64,000 nucleotides of DNA from Amphritea atlantica (GCF_900111095.1 NZ_FOGB01000003.1:251645-315644); one strand, 5' to 3'. Positions 36,182 through 45,524 are shown, counted from the first letter of the stretch. Notes: a model not told the origin generated them from the letters alone. Translations and numbers: made by a program.

Positions 36182-37405
36182 ATGGATAATCAAAACCAAA
36201 AAACTATCCGTACAGCCTCCGGAAGACGCGAAGGCATTCTGATCGCGCTGGGCAGCAGCCTGACCATTATGGGGTCGGTGATGGTCGCCCCGATGCTACC
36301 AAAAATGGGCATGGAATTCGGCCCTACCCACCCTCAGGCTGATATGTTATTGCCACTCGCAATCACAGGCCCGGCGCTGGCAATTGCTATATGTGCCCCC
36401 CTGGCTGGCTGGCTTTCAGACCGCACCGGCCGGAAAAACATGCTGATTATTGCAACGCTGTTGTATGCCATCCTGGGGGTACTGCCAGCGTTCCTGAACG
36501 GCCTGGATGGCGTGGTGATCTCCCGGTTACTGTTTGGCTGTGCTGAAGCGGCGATTATGACCTGCTGTACTGCGCTGATTGCCGATTACTGGCATGCTGA
36601 GGAACGACTCAAATTCGTCAATATGCAGGTGGTCTGCATCGGCTTAGTCGGATCCGCTTTCTTTGTTATTGGCGGGGTGTTAGGCGAACAATCCTGGCGG
36701 CTACCCTTCTATCTCTACTTGCTGCCATTGTTGCTGATCCCATTCTTTATGCGGGTACTTTGGGAGCCAAAACACCATGAGGTTCAACAGATTACAGACA
36801 CTACCTCACGGGTAGCCACCCTACCACTGATCGTGGGGTATAGCATGATCATGTTTGGTATGGTGCTCAACTTTATTGTACCTATCCAGGCCCCCTCTCT
36901 GCTGGTTTCCATCGGTGTGGTATCAACCACCAAAATTGGTCTTGCGGCAGGACTTAGCCTGCTGGCCACCCTGGCAGGTTCTCTGCTGTGGCCAGTTTTC
37001 CGGAGTTCATTTGGTATTGCTGGCTGTAATGCACTACTGATGGCTTTAATTGCAGTCGGTCTGTGGTTTCTCGCCCACGCTAACACCTATAACAAAGTAA
37101 TGATTGCGGTAACCATTCACGGCATTGGTGCCGGGATGATGGTGCCCAACATTATGGCCACCATAATGAATGCGTTACCCGCGTCGGTGCGTGGACGTGG
37201 TATCGGCGGATTTACGTCATGCCTCTATCTGGGACAGTTCATCAGCCCAATCATTGTTGGCATCGTCATCTCTTTTGGAGTCGATCTGCCAGGAGCCATT
37301 GTAAGCCTGGCGATGGCCAGCGCTGTCGTTGCAGCCATCTGGCTCATCTTTAGTCTCGTCAGGAGAAACTCAGGCGCAGACCTGGCAGCTAAACGCGCCG
37401 CGTAG
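36182..37405 (+). CDS. MFS transporter
   Basis: 407 aa from ATG with GAGGGTGA upstream; a GTG three codons earlier is possible. Twelve hydrophobic segments. The MFS loop 2-3 signature is in GWLSDRTGRKNM (about residue 80). The substrate is unknown; the gene order araC - OM transporter - MFS - amidase suggests uptake of an amide or a similar carboxylate. Confidence 0.85.
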   Translation: MDNQNQKTIRTASGRREGILIALGSSLTIMGSVMVAPMLPKMGMEFGPTHPQADMLLPLAITGPALAIAICAPLAGWLSDRTGRKNMLIIATLLYAILGVLPAFLNGLDGVVISRLLFGCAEAAIMTCCTALIADYWHAEERLKFVNMQVVCIGLVGSAFFVIGGVLGEQSWRLPFYLYLLPLLLIPFFMRVLWEPKHHEVQQITDTTSRVATLPLIVGYSMIMFGMVLNFIVPIQAPSLLVSIGVVSTTKIGLAAGLSLLATLAGSLLWPVFRSSFGIAGCNALLMALIAVGLWFLAHANTYNKVMIAVTIHGIGAGMMVPNIMATIMNALPASVRGRGIGGFTSCLYLGQFISPIIVGIVISFGVDLPGAIVSLAMASAVVAAIWLIFSLVRRNSGADLAAKRAA

Positions 37406-37454
37406 CACAGCGGTAACGCCAGCTTGCGATGCTTAATCCCATATAAGCCGGGCC

Positions 37455-37506
37455 CGGCATACTGCTCTCAATGACTCCGCTGAGTCGGATTGAATTCAGT
37501 ATGCCG
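37455..37506. other. nested inverted repeat
   Basis: Outer arms CGGCATACTG and CAGTATGCCG (10 bp each) enclose an inner hairpin GACTC-CGCT-GAGTC, flanked by CAAT/ATTG. It lies in the 178-bp gap between the MFS and amidase genes. It may act as an RNA-processing or stability element between cistrons; there is no T tract. Confidence 0.5.
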
Positions 37507-37583
37507 CGTTTCTGCGCTGACATCTCACAGGTTGCCAAACAAAATCGATCAAGCGTTAAATAACCAGATTACAGGTGAACAGT

Positions 37584-39023
37584 ATGAAAGATATCCATAA
37601 ACTCATGGATGAGTGTGATGCAACGGCGTTAGCCGATCTGATTAAACAAGGTGAAGTCAAAAAAGATGAGTTATTAGAAGCCAGTATTGAGCGCCTGGAG
37701 CAGGTTAACCCAGCGCTTAATGCCGTTGCTGAAAAGCTATATCAGAGTGCCCGAAATACCGAACCGGCATCCGGCATATTTGCAGGTATCCCAACACTGA
37801 CCAAAGACCTGTTCGCCCCCGTCAAAGAAGCACGGATGACAAACGGTTCTTTCGCTCTGGGTGAAGCCCGTCCGCAACTTGATGACTCAGTTGTAACCCG
37901 CTTAAGAGCATCAGGGATTCGCTTTATCGGCACCAGCACGGCGCCCGAATTTGGTACCTCTTACACAACAGAGTCGATCCGCTTCGGCGCAACCCATAAT
38001 CCGTGGAATCTTCAGCACAGCGCAGGCGGATCCAGTGGTGGTGCAGCGGCAATTGTTGCATCGCGGGTGGTTCCCTTTGCCCATGGCAACGATGGCGGTG
38101 GTTCACTGCGGGTGCCCGCATCCTGTTGTGGTGTTTTTGGCCTCAAACCATCCCGCGGCAGAGTGCCCAGCGGTCCACTGGTGGGAGAAGGCTGGGGCGG
38201 CATGGGAACCGCACACGCAATCACTCTTTCGGTTCGCGACAGCGCTACCCTGCTTGATATTGTCTCAGGTGAAGATCTGGGCGCGCCTTACGCAAGTCCT
38301 GCTGACAATAAGCCGTTTGCAGATTCATTGAATGATCCTCTTAAACCTCTGCGGATAGCGCTAATCGAAGATGCGGGGCCATGGACAGTATCACCAGCGG
38401 CCCTGGAAAGCGTGCAACACACAGCAAAGCTCTGCAGTCATCTGGGTCATCATGTTGAAGTGGTTAAGTTTCCAGTCGATCTGCTGAACTTTTTTGAAGC
38501 CGCATTCAACATTATTGCGCCGAACACTAAAAGTTATGTTGAGATGCTTGGCGATATGCGCGGCTCGCCGGTACAGAATGAAGAGCTGGAACCAGCGACA
38601 CGCATTATAGTTCGGGAAAAGGGAATGATCAGCGCGGTGCAGTACGTCAGATCCATTGAACATATGCATGCCTTAGGCCGTCAGATGGCTGCTTTCCTAC
38701 AAAAGTTCGACCTGCTGCTAACGCCGACAGTGGTCAGAGAACCTCCTCAGCTAGGCGAGTTGCACGTACTGGATGAATCGATGTCACTAGAACAGTTTAT
38801 CGAGCTGTCCCATAGTTACTCGCCCTATACTGCCGTATTTAATGGCACAGGGCAGCCTGCTATGTCAGTGCCCCTGTACTGGAGTAAGAATGATCTGCCA
38901 ATAGGTTCACACTTTGTTGCTCGTTTTGGAGATGAGGCGACTCTCTTTAAGCTCGCCCGACAGCTGGAACAGCTTCAACCCTGGAATCAAAAAGTCCCCC
39001 CGATAAATGCCTGTATGCACTAA
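37584..39023 (+). CDS. amidase (amidase signature family)
   Basis: 479 aa from MKDIHKLMDECDATAL, with AGGTGA upstream. The Ser-cisSer-Lys triad is visible: Lys in PTLTKDLFAP (about residue 75), Ser in AGGSSGGAAAIVASRVVPFA, and the nucleophile in GNDGGGSLRVPASCCGVFGL (near residue 180). It hydrolyses a C-N amide bond; the substrate is unknown. It is presumably the enzyme of the araC-linked cluster. The stop codon is the first unit of an 8-bp repeat. Confidence 0.88.
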   Translation: MKDIHKLMDECDATALADLIKQGEVKKDELLEASIERLEQVNPALNAVAEKLYQSARNTEPASGIFAGIPTLTKDLFAPVKEARMTNGSFALGEARPQLDDSVVTRLRASGIRFIGTSTAPEFGTSYTTESIRFGATHNPWNLQHSAGGSSGGAAAIVASRVVPFAHGNDGGGSLRVPASCCGVFGLKPSRGRVPSGPLVGEGWGGMGTAHAITLSVRDSATLLDIVSGEDLGAPYASPADNKPFADSLNDPLKPLRIALIEDAGPWTVSPAALESVQHTAKLCSHLGHHVEVVKFPVDLLNFFEAAFNIIAPNTKSYVEMLGDMRGSPVQNEELEPATRIIVREKGMISAVQYVRSIEHMHALGRQMAAFLQKFDLLLTPTVVREPPQLGELHVLDESMSLEQFIELSHSYSPYTAVFNGTGQPAMSVPLYWSKNDLPIGSHFVARFGDEATLFKLARQLEQLQPWNQKVPPINACMH

Positions 39024-39068
39024 GCAACTAAGCAACTAAGTAACTAAGTAACTAAGTAACTAAGCATC
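39021..39068. repeat. 8-bp tandem repeat starting in the amidase stop codon
   Basis: Six copies of TAAGYAAC, last copy TAAGCATC. The first TAA is the amidase stop. Period 8 puts TAA in all three frames. Confidence 0.92.
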
Positions 39069-39085
39069 GATCAGTATGTATCATC

Positions 39086-39113
39086 ATAGCCCCTCGGGTG
39101 CCCGAAGGGCTAT
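39086..39113. terminator. hairpin after the amidase gene
   Basis: ATAGCCC / GGGCTAT and TCGGG / CCCGA stack into a stem with one mismatch. Only a weak T-rich tract follows, so termination is likely but inefficient, or factor-assisted. Confidence 0.5.
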
Positions 39114-39207
39114 TCACTGAATACCCATGCCATTGATGACCAACAGAGGGCAGATACACTGCCTTCTTCTCCTGACTCAGTCGCCCCTCCTGTGAATGCT
39201 AACAGGA

Positions 39208-40113
39208 TCACTCACTGCCACTGATCTGGTTTCCCCCCTGCTGCTTGCATATTTGCAGACTACTCTCAGCCCGGTTAAACATCGATTCAGCGCTATCGTC
39301 CTCACCCGTCAGCGTGGCGACACCAATGCTTACAGTAAAAGCGATATCAGTTCCCGAATTGGGTGCGGACAGATCTGACACCATATTGCGTACCCGCTCG
39401 GCGGCCAGAATCCCCTGCTCCGCATTGGTTTCTGGCAGCAGTATAGCGAAGCCATCTTCACCAACCCGGGCGAGAAAGTCGGCAGTGCGTTTGAGACTGT
39501 TGAGCGATTCTGCCAGGCGTTTCAGAATCTGGTCACCCACGTCCCAGCCCCGCTGATCATTAATCAGCCGCAGGCTGTCCACATCAATCAGCATCAGGCT
39601 ACAGACCCAGTCATAACGGACCGCCTGAGCAATTGACTGAGCCAGCACCGGCATCAGCGCCCGACGGTTGTACATACCGGTAAGCAGATCTCTTTGTATC
39701 TGAGAGGATTCCCGCTGAGCCATTTTTCGCCGACTGATATCTTCTATCCGACAGACCACACTGGGCTCATCACCGGACGAAGGAGCCATACGAATCTCAA
39801 CCCAACAGGATTCCACCATACCCTGCTGTTGCAGATAGATGAACTCGGTCGGGTCAAACAACACCTCTTTAACCATCAGTTGATTCAACCCCAGAGACTT
39901 ATCAATCATTCCCTGAAGCTGCGAAGCGATCTCCCCGGGGAAGATGTCCGTCAGCTGTTTACCCGTCAGTTCATCCGCGCCTCCCCAGGGGATGGCTGAA
40001 TCATTATGCGAAGAGAAAATGATCGTACCCTGCTGGCTCAGGATCAGCACATCTTCAGAGAGGACGTTGAGCAGAGCGTCAATTCGGGTTTGAAGAAGGT
40101 TGGCATTTTTCAT
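39208..40113 (-). CDS. PAS-GGDEF protein with degenerate GGDEF motif
   Basis: 301 aa from MKNANLLQTRIDAL, which has GGAG 7 nt upstream. Residues 8-125 form a PAS domain. Residues 140-301 form a diguanylate cyclase fold, with DLLTGMYNRRALM and metal Asp177 in LIDVDSLRLINDQRGWD. The signature is GEDGF (218-222) instead of GGDEF, so two of five residues differ, while the product-binding I-site RxxD (Arg209-Asp212) is at the normal distance. Activity is therefore doubtful; it could be a c-di-GMP receptor. Confidence 0.85.
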   Translation of the reverse strand: MKNANLLQTRIDALLNVLSEDVLILSQQGTIIFSSHNDSAIPWGGADELTGKQLTDIFPGEIASQLQGMIDKSLGLNQLMVKEVLFDPTEFIYLQQQGMVESCWVEIRMAPSSGDEPSVVCRIEDISRRKMAQRESSQIQRDLLTGMYNRRALMPVLAQSIAQAVRYDWVCSLMLIDVDSLRLINDQRGWDVGDQILKRLAESLNSLKRTADFLARVGEDGFAILLPETNAEQGILAAERVRNMVSDLSAPNSGTDIAFTVSIGVATLTGEDDSAESMFNRAESSLQICKQQGGNQISGSE

Positions 40114-40214
40114 TCGCAACTCCATGACAGATAGGTGTTAAGCCTCACTTATAACACAAGCGGGAGACCTAGCTGAAGGATCGGTTCTCATTCTGTGTAG
40201 ATAAATCAATTGAA

Positions 40215-40241
40215 CATAAAAAAACCCGCCGAAGCGGGTTT
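40215..40241 (-). terminator. rho-independent terminator after the decarboxylase gene
   Basis: Read on the minus strand, the stem AAACCCGC / GCGGGTTT with loop TTCG is followed by T residues, downstream of the decarboxylase stop. Confidence 0.9.
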
Positions 40242-40254
40242 AAAAATTCAAAGA

Positions 40255-41412
40255 TCAGATGCAGTAGCACTTCAGTGGAGGAAAACCGTTGAATTCAACC
40301 GAACTGTAACTGGTTGTATACGCCCCGGTAGAAAACCAGTAGAGCCGGTCACCAATCTCTAAGGAAAGCGGCAGCTCATACTTATAGTTTTCATACATGA
40401 TATCCATACTGTCACAGGTTGGCCCCGCCAGTACTACCTCTTCGCACTCGCCGTCGCGCTCAGTTTCCAGAGGAAACTTGATCGCTTCACCCAGGGTCTC
40501 GATAAGGCCATTAAACAATCCTACATCGGTGTAAACCCAACGGTTCAGTGCGGTATGAGATTTACGGGAGATCAGCACAACCTCGCTGACCAGCAAGCCG
40601 CTGTCACCCACCAGGGAACGACCCGGTTCCAGAATAATCTGCGGCGGGTTATCACCGAAATCTTCCATCAGATAACGGGTGATCTCTTCACAATAAACAG
40701 AAAAATCGTTCGCTTTGGTCAGATATTGCGCCGGAAATCCACCACCCATATTGATCATACGCAGTTCAATATCACACTCACTGCGCAGCCGTTCGAAGAT
40801 CACCTTCACCTTCGCGATAGCCGCATCCCAGACATCGATCAGGCGCTGCTGTGAGCCGACATGGAAAGAGATGCCATAAGGCTCCAATCCCAGTTTCTTC
40901 GCCAGAATAGCCAGGTCCAGCGCCATATCCGGGTTGCAGCCAAACTTACGGGACAACGGCCAGTCAGCACCTTCCGCACCCTCGGTCTGAATACGGATAT
41001 AGATCCGCGCACCCGGTGCGTATTGGGCAATATTTTCAAGGTCAGCTTCTGAGTCTGTGGCAAACAGGCGCACACCTTTATCGTAAAAATAGCGAATATC
41101 TTCACGCTTTTTAATCGTGTTTCCGTAACTGATCCGGTCAGGAGTGACACCATGCGACAACACCTGATCCAGTTCATAAATAGAAGCGATATCAAAGCTT
41201 GAACCCAGTCCCGCCAACAGACCCACTATCTGAGGATGTGGATTAGCTTTTACCGCATAGTAGATCGAGGCAAAGTCAAATCCGTTCTTCAGTTCCTGAT
41301 ACTTCTCTGCAACGGTTTGCAGATCGATTAACTGGAATGGAGTCTGATACTGATCGGCCGCTGCTTTCAGGCGAGCCCATTTTTCAGCAGAGATATGATC
41401 CGGAAGTTTCAT
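40255..41412 (-). CDS. type III PLP ornithine/lysine decarboxylase
   Basis: 385 aa from MKLPDHISAEKW. The alanine-racemase-like fold has the PLP Lys in YYAVKANPHPQI (about residue 55), HVGSQQR near 192, MGGGFPAQY, EPGRSLVGDSG, and the Cys of the second subunit in GPTCDSMDIMYE (about residue 333). These match eukaryote-type ornithine/lysine decarboxylases such as Pseudomonas SpeC, which form putrescine or cadaverine. Polyamine synthesis is the likely role. Substrate preference cannot be told by eye. Confidence 0.88.
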   Translation of the reverse strand: MKLPDHISAEKWARLKAAADQYQTPFQLIDLQTVAEKYQELKNGFDFASIYYAVKANPHPQIVGLLAGLGSSFDIASIYELDQVLSHGVTPDRISYGNTIKKREDIRYFYDKGVRLFATDSEADLENIAQYAPGARIYIRIQTEGAEGADWPLSRKFGCNPDMALDLAILAKKLGLEPYGISFHVGSQQRLIDVWDAAIAKVKVIFERLRSECDIELRMINMGGGFPAQYLTKANDFSVYCEEITRYLMEDFGDNPPQIILEPGRSLVGDSGLLVSEVVLISRKSHTALNRWVYTDVGLFNGLIETLGEAIKFPLETERDGECEEVVLAGPTCDSMDIMYENYKYELPLSLEIGDRLYWFSTGAYTTSYSSVEFNGFPPLKCYCI

Positions 41413-41554
41413 CACTATTTTTACCTGTACTCCTGCCGGTGTCTCCGGCGGACAAGAGGAGGGTTAGCTCCATTAGAAAACGCGCAGTATAGTTAAAACG
41501 TCTCAGCTGTAAAGTGAATTTAGCGGCTTCTGAAAATAAATTTTACACTTATAA

Positions 41555-42169
41555 TCAAACCACCATTTCTCCGCCCTGCGTTATAATTTTTTCTATCTCC
41601 GCGAAGGACTTTGCTTCATACATAATCTCAAATCCAACCTTGAGTTTACGGGAGATATCGCTGGCTGAGATGATACCCCGGACACGTCTGATTCCCAGTT
41701 CGGTTTCATCGACCACCAGCAGATGCTGATCCCCGGAGTTTTTCAGTGTCAGCATGATATCGCCGATGCGGGAGTGACGAATCTGATCAAAGGTCAGTGA
41801 ACGCAGGTATTGTTTGTGCAGCATAATATGGCCTACGGCCACCTCATTCCGGGCGACACCGTGGTTTTGCATATAAACGATCACTTTGCTGCCGGCAATA
41901 TCCTGGGCACTGATAACCCCCACAAACCGACCTGCCAGCGTGATAACAAACAGCATTCGCACATGCTGGCTTTTCATCCGTTCAAGAGCATCATCTACGG
42001 AGACGCCCTCGGTTACGGTGATCGGCTCGGTCTGACTAAAATCGGTCATAACTTCACTGGCAGGACTGCGAAGACTGATCGGTTCCTGACTGACTTCAGG
42101 GCTGAGCAGATGCTCAACTTCACAATTGTCCTGTAAACGTAAAGGATAAAATTCCTGGAACACGGGCAC
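41555..42169 (-). CDS. tandem CBS domain protein
   Basis: 204 aa. CBS1 is around TEPITVTEGVSVDDALERM to VGVISAQDIAG (48-90), and CBS2 around DIMLTLKNSGDQHLLVVDE to RGIISASDISR (135-175). Tandem CBS pairs bind adenosyl ligands such as AMP or ATP and often regulate a partner; no partner domain is attached. It lies 143 bp upstream of the decarboxylase gene, same strand. Confidence 0.88.
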   Translation of the reverse strand: MPVFQEFYPLRLQDNCEVEHLLSPEVSQEPISLRSPASEVMTDFSQTEPITVTEGVSVDDALERMKSQHVRMLFVITLAGRFVGVISAQDIAGSKVIVYMQNHGVARNEVAVGHIMLHKQYLRSLTFDQIRHSRIGDIMLTLKNSGDQHLLVVDETELGIRRVRGIISASDISRKLKVGFEIMYEAKSFAEIEKIITQGGEMVV

Positions 42170-42248
42170 CTCCGGTTGTTATTTTATGGTGTCCTTACAG
42201 CATAGTTCTGTTTTACCCTGCCCTGCCAGTATATTAATCGTTAAGCCA

Positions 42249-42506
42249 TTAAAAACTCAGATAAAAGGTCAGCCCCAACCCGGCGACCAACGTCAGTGAT
42301 ACAACGCTGTAAGCGACCAGCACAGACTGATTATCGTCTTTCAGCTCATCGGTTTTACAATCCCAGAAAGGTCTGCGCGCTTCCCTCATTGCTTCCGAGC
42401 GGGTTACGCCGATATCACTGAGCGCCCGGTCATCCAGTTGCCTGAGCAGGCGTCTGCTGTAATAGGTTTGCCGGTATTGCTTTAACCGGAGAAGAATCTT
42501 AAACAT
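42249..42506 (-). CDS. DUF1127 small protein with C-terminal hydrophobic tail
   Basis: 85 aa from MFKILLRLKQYR, with GGAGG upstream. The basic YjiS-like DUF1127 motif is SRRLLRQLDDRALSDIGVTRSEA (residues 17-39). DUF1127 proteins include short RNA- or phosphate-linked factors. Unusually, this one ends in a hydrophobic segment (about 62-82, VAYSVVSLTLVAGLG), suggesting membrane attachment. It is divergent from a MocR regulator with four operator-like heptamers between them. Confidence 0.8.
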   Translation of the reverse strand: MFKILLRLKQYRQTYYSRRLLRQLDDRALSDIGVTRSEAMREARRPFWDCKTDELKDDNQSVLVAYSVVSLTLVAGLGLTFYLSF

Positions 42507-42558
42507 TGTAAAGCCCTCCATATTCAGAGCTTCAGTTTATGGACATATCTGATACCAT

Positions 42559-42640
42559 TACAGATTCAATAATAATTTTAAAAACACAATACAGATTCGA
42601 AAACTCCTTATCTGTATTGGTTTAAACGCAATAATCTGTA
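42559..42640. promoter_or_regulatory. four heptamer operator cluster between DUF1127 and MocR genes
   Basis: TACAGAT occurs at 42559-42565 and 42590-42596 (both followed by TC), and its reverse complement ATCTGTA at 42610-42616 and 42634-42640. Such repeats in the divergent gap of a MocR regulator are typical binding sites for autoregulation and control of the neighbour. Confidence 0.6.
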
Positions 42641-42670
42641 CTGCTTTTTACACTGTATGGGACCATTCTG

Positions 42671-44104
42671 ATGAAACTGTATGAACAAGTTGCCACAACC
42701 CTTAAAGATCGTATCGATCTCGGTTATTACCACGAGGGAGACAAACTGCCCTCTGTCAGAGGATTAAGTCAGGAACATGGCGTCAGTATCTCTACCGTGC
42801 AGGAAGCCTATGGACTGCTCATTGATGACGGCGTTATTGAGTCCCGCCCCAAATCGGGTTATTACGTTTTACTACGTCAGGCTCCACCCGAACTGCCAGC
42901 CACCAGCAGTCCGGCATCGCAACCCCTGGTGGTTGCCCAATGGCAGAAACTCCAACATATGATCAATGAGTACGGCAGCCAGGAAACCACTAAGCTGAGC
43001 CTGGCGCTACCTGACACTCATGCCGCCACCCTGAAACCCTTAACAAGACTCATGGCGGAACTCAGCCGCAGTGCCAACCGCAATGTGCTTGATTATGAGC
43101 ATGCCGCAGGCTCTGACCTGCTGCGCCATCAGATCGCCCGGGTGATGGTGGACTCCGGTTGCCGGATCCACCCGGATGAGATCATTATCACCTCAGGATG
43201 TCAGGAAGCGCTGTCCTGCAGTCTGAGAGCGGTGACAGAACCGGGCGATATTGTGGTAGTTGATTCACCCAGCTTCTTTGGTTCGGTTCAGGCGATTAAA
43301 ATCAACGGCGTAAAAGCGCTGGAAATTCCCACACATCCTGAAACCGGTATCTCCCTTGAAGCACTGGAAATGGCGTTTGAACAATGGCCAATAAAAGCCT
43401 GCCTGCTGACGCCGACCAACAATAACCCACTGGGCTATTCAATGCCGGACCAGAATAAAATCCGCCTGCTGGAACTGCTGAACCGCTATGATGTGCCGCT
43501 GATTGAGGATGATGTGTACGGTGATCTCAGTTACACCCTGCCCCGGCCGAGAACCATTAAATCCTTTGATACCCAGGGGCGGGTGATCCTCTGTTCCTCG
43601 TTTTCCAAGTCTATCGCACCCGGCATACGGGTCGGCTGGATCTCCCCCGGACGCTATCGGGAACATATAATGATGGTTAAATACCTCTCCAGTCTGTCTA
43701 CCCCTAAGCTGACCCAGATGGCGGTGGCCGAATTCATCGCGCAGGGGTATTACGAAAAACATCTGCGCCGGGTTCGCCGGGATTATCAACGTGACCGCGA
43801 TGCGGTGATCGGCTGGTTAAAGCGGGAGATGCCGGAAGGCACCCGTATCAGTTACCCTCAGGGAGGTTACCTCCTCTGGGTTGAACTGCCTGAGCAGGTT
43901 GACTCCAATGAACTGAACACCCGGGCAAAGGCACGGGGCATCAGTATCGCCCCGGGAACGTTGTTCTCCGCTTCAGGTAAATACCGCAACTTTATGCGGA
44001 TCTGTTGCGTTAACAGTTCCAATCCGGCACTGGAAAAAGCGATCGTAACGTTAGGGCAACTCAGTAGAGAGCTGATGGCGCAGACGCTGCTGCCTCATGA
44101 GTAG
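42671..44104 (+). CDS. MocR-type regulator (GntR HTH with aminotransferase domain)
   Basis: 477 aa. The N-terminal winged helix (residues 1-70) has GYYHEGDKLPSVRGLSQEHG and STVQEAYGLL. The remaining 360 residues are a fold-type I PLP domain with EDDVYGDLSY and the Lys in SSFSKSIAPGIRVGW. MocR proteins use PLP plus an amino-compound as effector. It likely controls the divergent DUF1127 gene and itself. Effector unknown. Confidence 0.92.
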   Translation: MKLYEQVATTLKDRIDLGYYHEGDKLPSVRGLSQEHGVSISTVQEAYGLLIDDGVIESRPKSGYYVLLRQAPPELPATSSPASQPLVVAQWQKLQHMINEYGSQETTKLSLALPDTHAATLKPLTRLMAELSRSANRNVLDYEHAAGSDLLRHQIARVMVDSGCRIHPDEIIITSGCQEALSCSLRAVTEPGDIVVVDSPSFFGSVQAIKINGVKALEIPTHPETGISLEALEMAFEQWPIKACLLTPTNNNPLGYSMPDQNKIRLLELLNRYDVPLIEDDVYGDLSYTLPRPRTIKSFDTQGRVILCSSFSKSIAPGIRVGWISPGRYREHIMMVKYLSSLSTPKLTQMAVAEFIAQGYYEKHLRRVRRDYQRDRDAVIGWLKREMPEGTRISYPQGGYLLWVELPEQVDSNELNTRAKARGISIAPGTLFSASGKYRNFMRICCVNSSNPALEKAIVTLGQLSRELMAQTLLPHE

Positions 44105-44251
44105 ACTACTCCAGTTAAATTGCACGTGAAAACATCTCATGATTTACGCTCCAAACTCTGGGATTTTTGACTAGACTTTACTCATACGTCAGGAGACAGC
44201 TTACCGGGAAGGTGGTTGTCGTTTTTTATGGCAATCCAAGGGGGATTGAAT

Positions 44252-44470
44252 GTGGATGGATATAACCTGGAGTCACGCGTAAAAAGTCTCGAGGTGCTCA
44301 CCTCTCTGCTACTAGCAATAACCAACAATTTACAACAGGGTTCACCTGCGCCCTTAGAAACTCTCAGACACCTTCTTAACGCACATCCGGATATTCTTAC
44401 GGAGGATCTGCTTAATTATATGGAGGAGTTAGAAAACACGGCAAAACTGCTTCAACAACAACAGCACTAG
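44252..44470 (+). CDS. hypothetical small protein
   Basis: 72 aa from a GTG start with AAGGGGGA 6 nt upstream. ATG at 44228 would give 80 aa with a poorer ribosome site. Mostly helical: MDGYNLESRVKSLEVLTSLL, then PLETLRHLLNAHPD, and a Gln-rich tail. I do not recognise the family. No signal peptide or metal motif. It is alone, after the mocR gene and 85 bp from convergent rlmF. Confidence 0.5.
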   Translation: MDGYNLESRVKSLEVLTSLLLAITNNLQQGSPAPLETLRHLLNAHPDILTEDLLNYMEELENTAKLLQQQQH

Positions 44471-44555
44471 GGTTATTACCTGCAACTGAAACTTGTAAAT
44501 TTCAACCGCGAATCTGATCGCTGCAACCGATAACCATACCGCTGAGGGCGATAGT

Positions 44556-45524
44556 CTATTTATCGCCCCAGTGTAACTCGCGCCAGTAAAGCTGCTCAGC
44601 TTCAGGCAGAAAGGTCCAGCTCAACAATCGACTGACCTTCATCCCCTGCGACATATTGACCACCCTCACCCGTCGCGCACCGCTATTCTTTAATACCCGC
44701 TTAAGCTGGATAATGTTTTCGTGTTTGGAGACCAGGGCACTGAATAGATAACACTGCTGTGAATATTCCCGGCTCTGAGTAATCATTCGCTTCAGAAAAG
44801 CCAGTTCACCTCCGTCACACCACAACTCATTACTCTGCCCGCCAAAATTGAGTTTAGCACTGGAGGCGGGTTTACCGAGGTTGCGCAGTTTGCGCCGGTT
44901 GCCAGCTTCTGCCGCCTGAGGGGAGCTATGGAAGGGCGGGTTGCAAAGGGTAAAATCAAAACGATCCGCTGGCTTGATCACCTGTCTGAAAATATTCCGG
45001 GAGTCTGTTTGTAAGCGACACTCTATCTGCCCCCGCAGAGTTGGATTTGTCTGAACCATCAGATTTACAGTATTCACAGCTATCGGATCTATATCAGTGC
45101 CAACAAACTGCCAGCCAAAGGTGCGACAACCAATAATGGGATAGATACCGTTAGCACCTACACCGATATCCAGTCCGGTTATTTTGCGGCCCTTTGGCAC
45201 AATCCCCCCATTATCGGTCGCCAGCAGATCTGACAGATGATGGATATAATCAGCGCGCCCGGGAATGGGCGGACACAGATAGCCTGCGGGAATATCCCAG
45301 AAGCTGATGCCATAACACTGCATCAGCAACGCTTTATTCAGCGCCTTAACCGCATCAGCGTCATGAAAATCGATTGTCTGACTGCCAAACCGGTTAACCG
45401 AGACATAGGGACTGAGCTCCTGGCAAACCTGACAAAGCCGGTCAAAATCATAGCGGCCCTGATGGGGGTTGTCAGGATGGAACCGGGCCGTCTGTTTGCC
45501 CTCTGGATGCTGTGCTTTAACCAT
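44556..45524 (-). CDS. rlmF: 23S rRNA (adenine(1618)-N6)-methyltransferase RlmF
   Basis: 322 aa, the usual length. Family segments are HPDNPHQGRYDFDRL near the start, WDIPAGYLCPPIPGRADYIHH near residue 77, the SAM motif LDIGVGANGIYPIIG (about 118-132), and catalytic NPPF in TLCNPPFHSS (about 195). It methylates A1618 of 23S rRNA. It is monocistronic by position. Confidence 0.94.
   Translation of the reverse strand: MVKAQHPEGKQTARFHPDNPHQGRYDFDRLCQVCQELSPYVSVNRFGSQTIDFHDADAVKALNKALLMQCYGISFWDIPAGYLCPPIPGRADYIHHLSDLLATDNGGIVPKGRKITGLDIGVGANGIYPIIGCRTFGWQFVGTDIDPIAVNTVNLMVQTNPTLRGQIECRLQTDSRNIFRQVIKPADRFDFTLCNPPFHSSPQAAEAGNRRKLRNLGKPASSAKLNFGGQSNELWCDGGELAFLKRMITQSREYSQQCYLFSALVSKHENIIQLKRVLKNSGARRVRVVNMSQGMKVSRLLSWTFLPEAEQLYWRELHWGDK

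Noticed and set aside
39021-39068. CRISPR-like array
   Set aside because: Units are 8 bp and contiguous, with no spacers and no cas genes.
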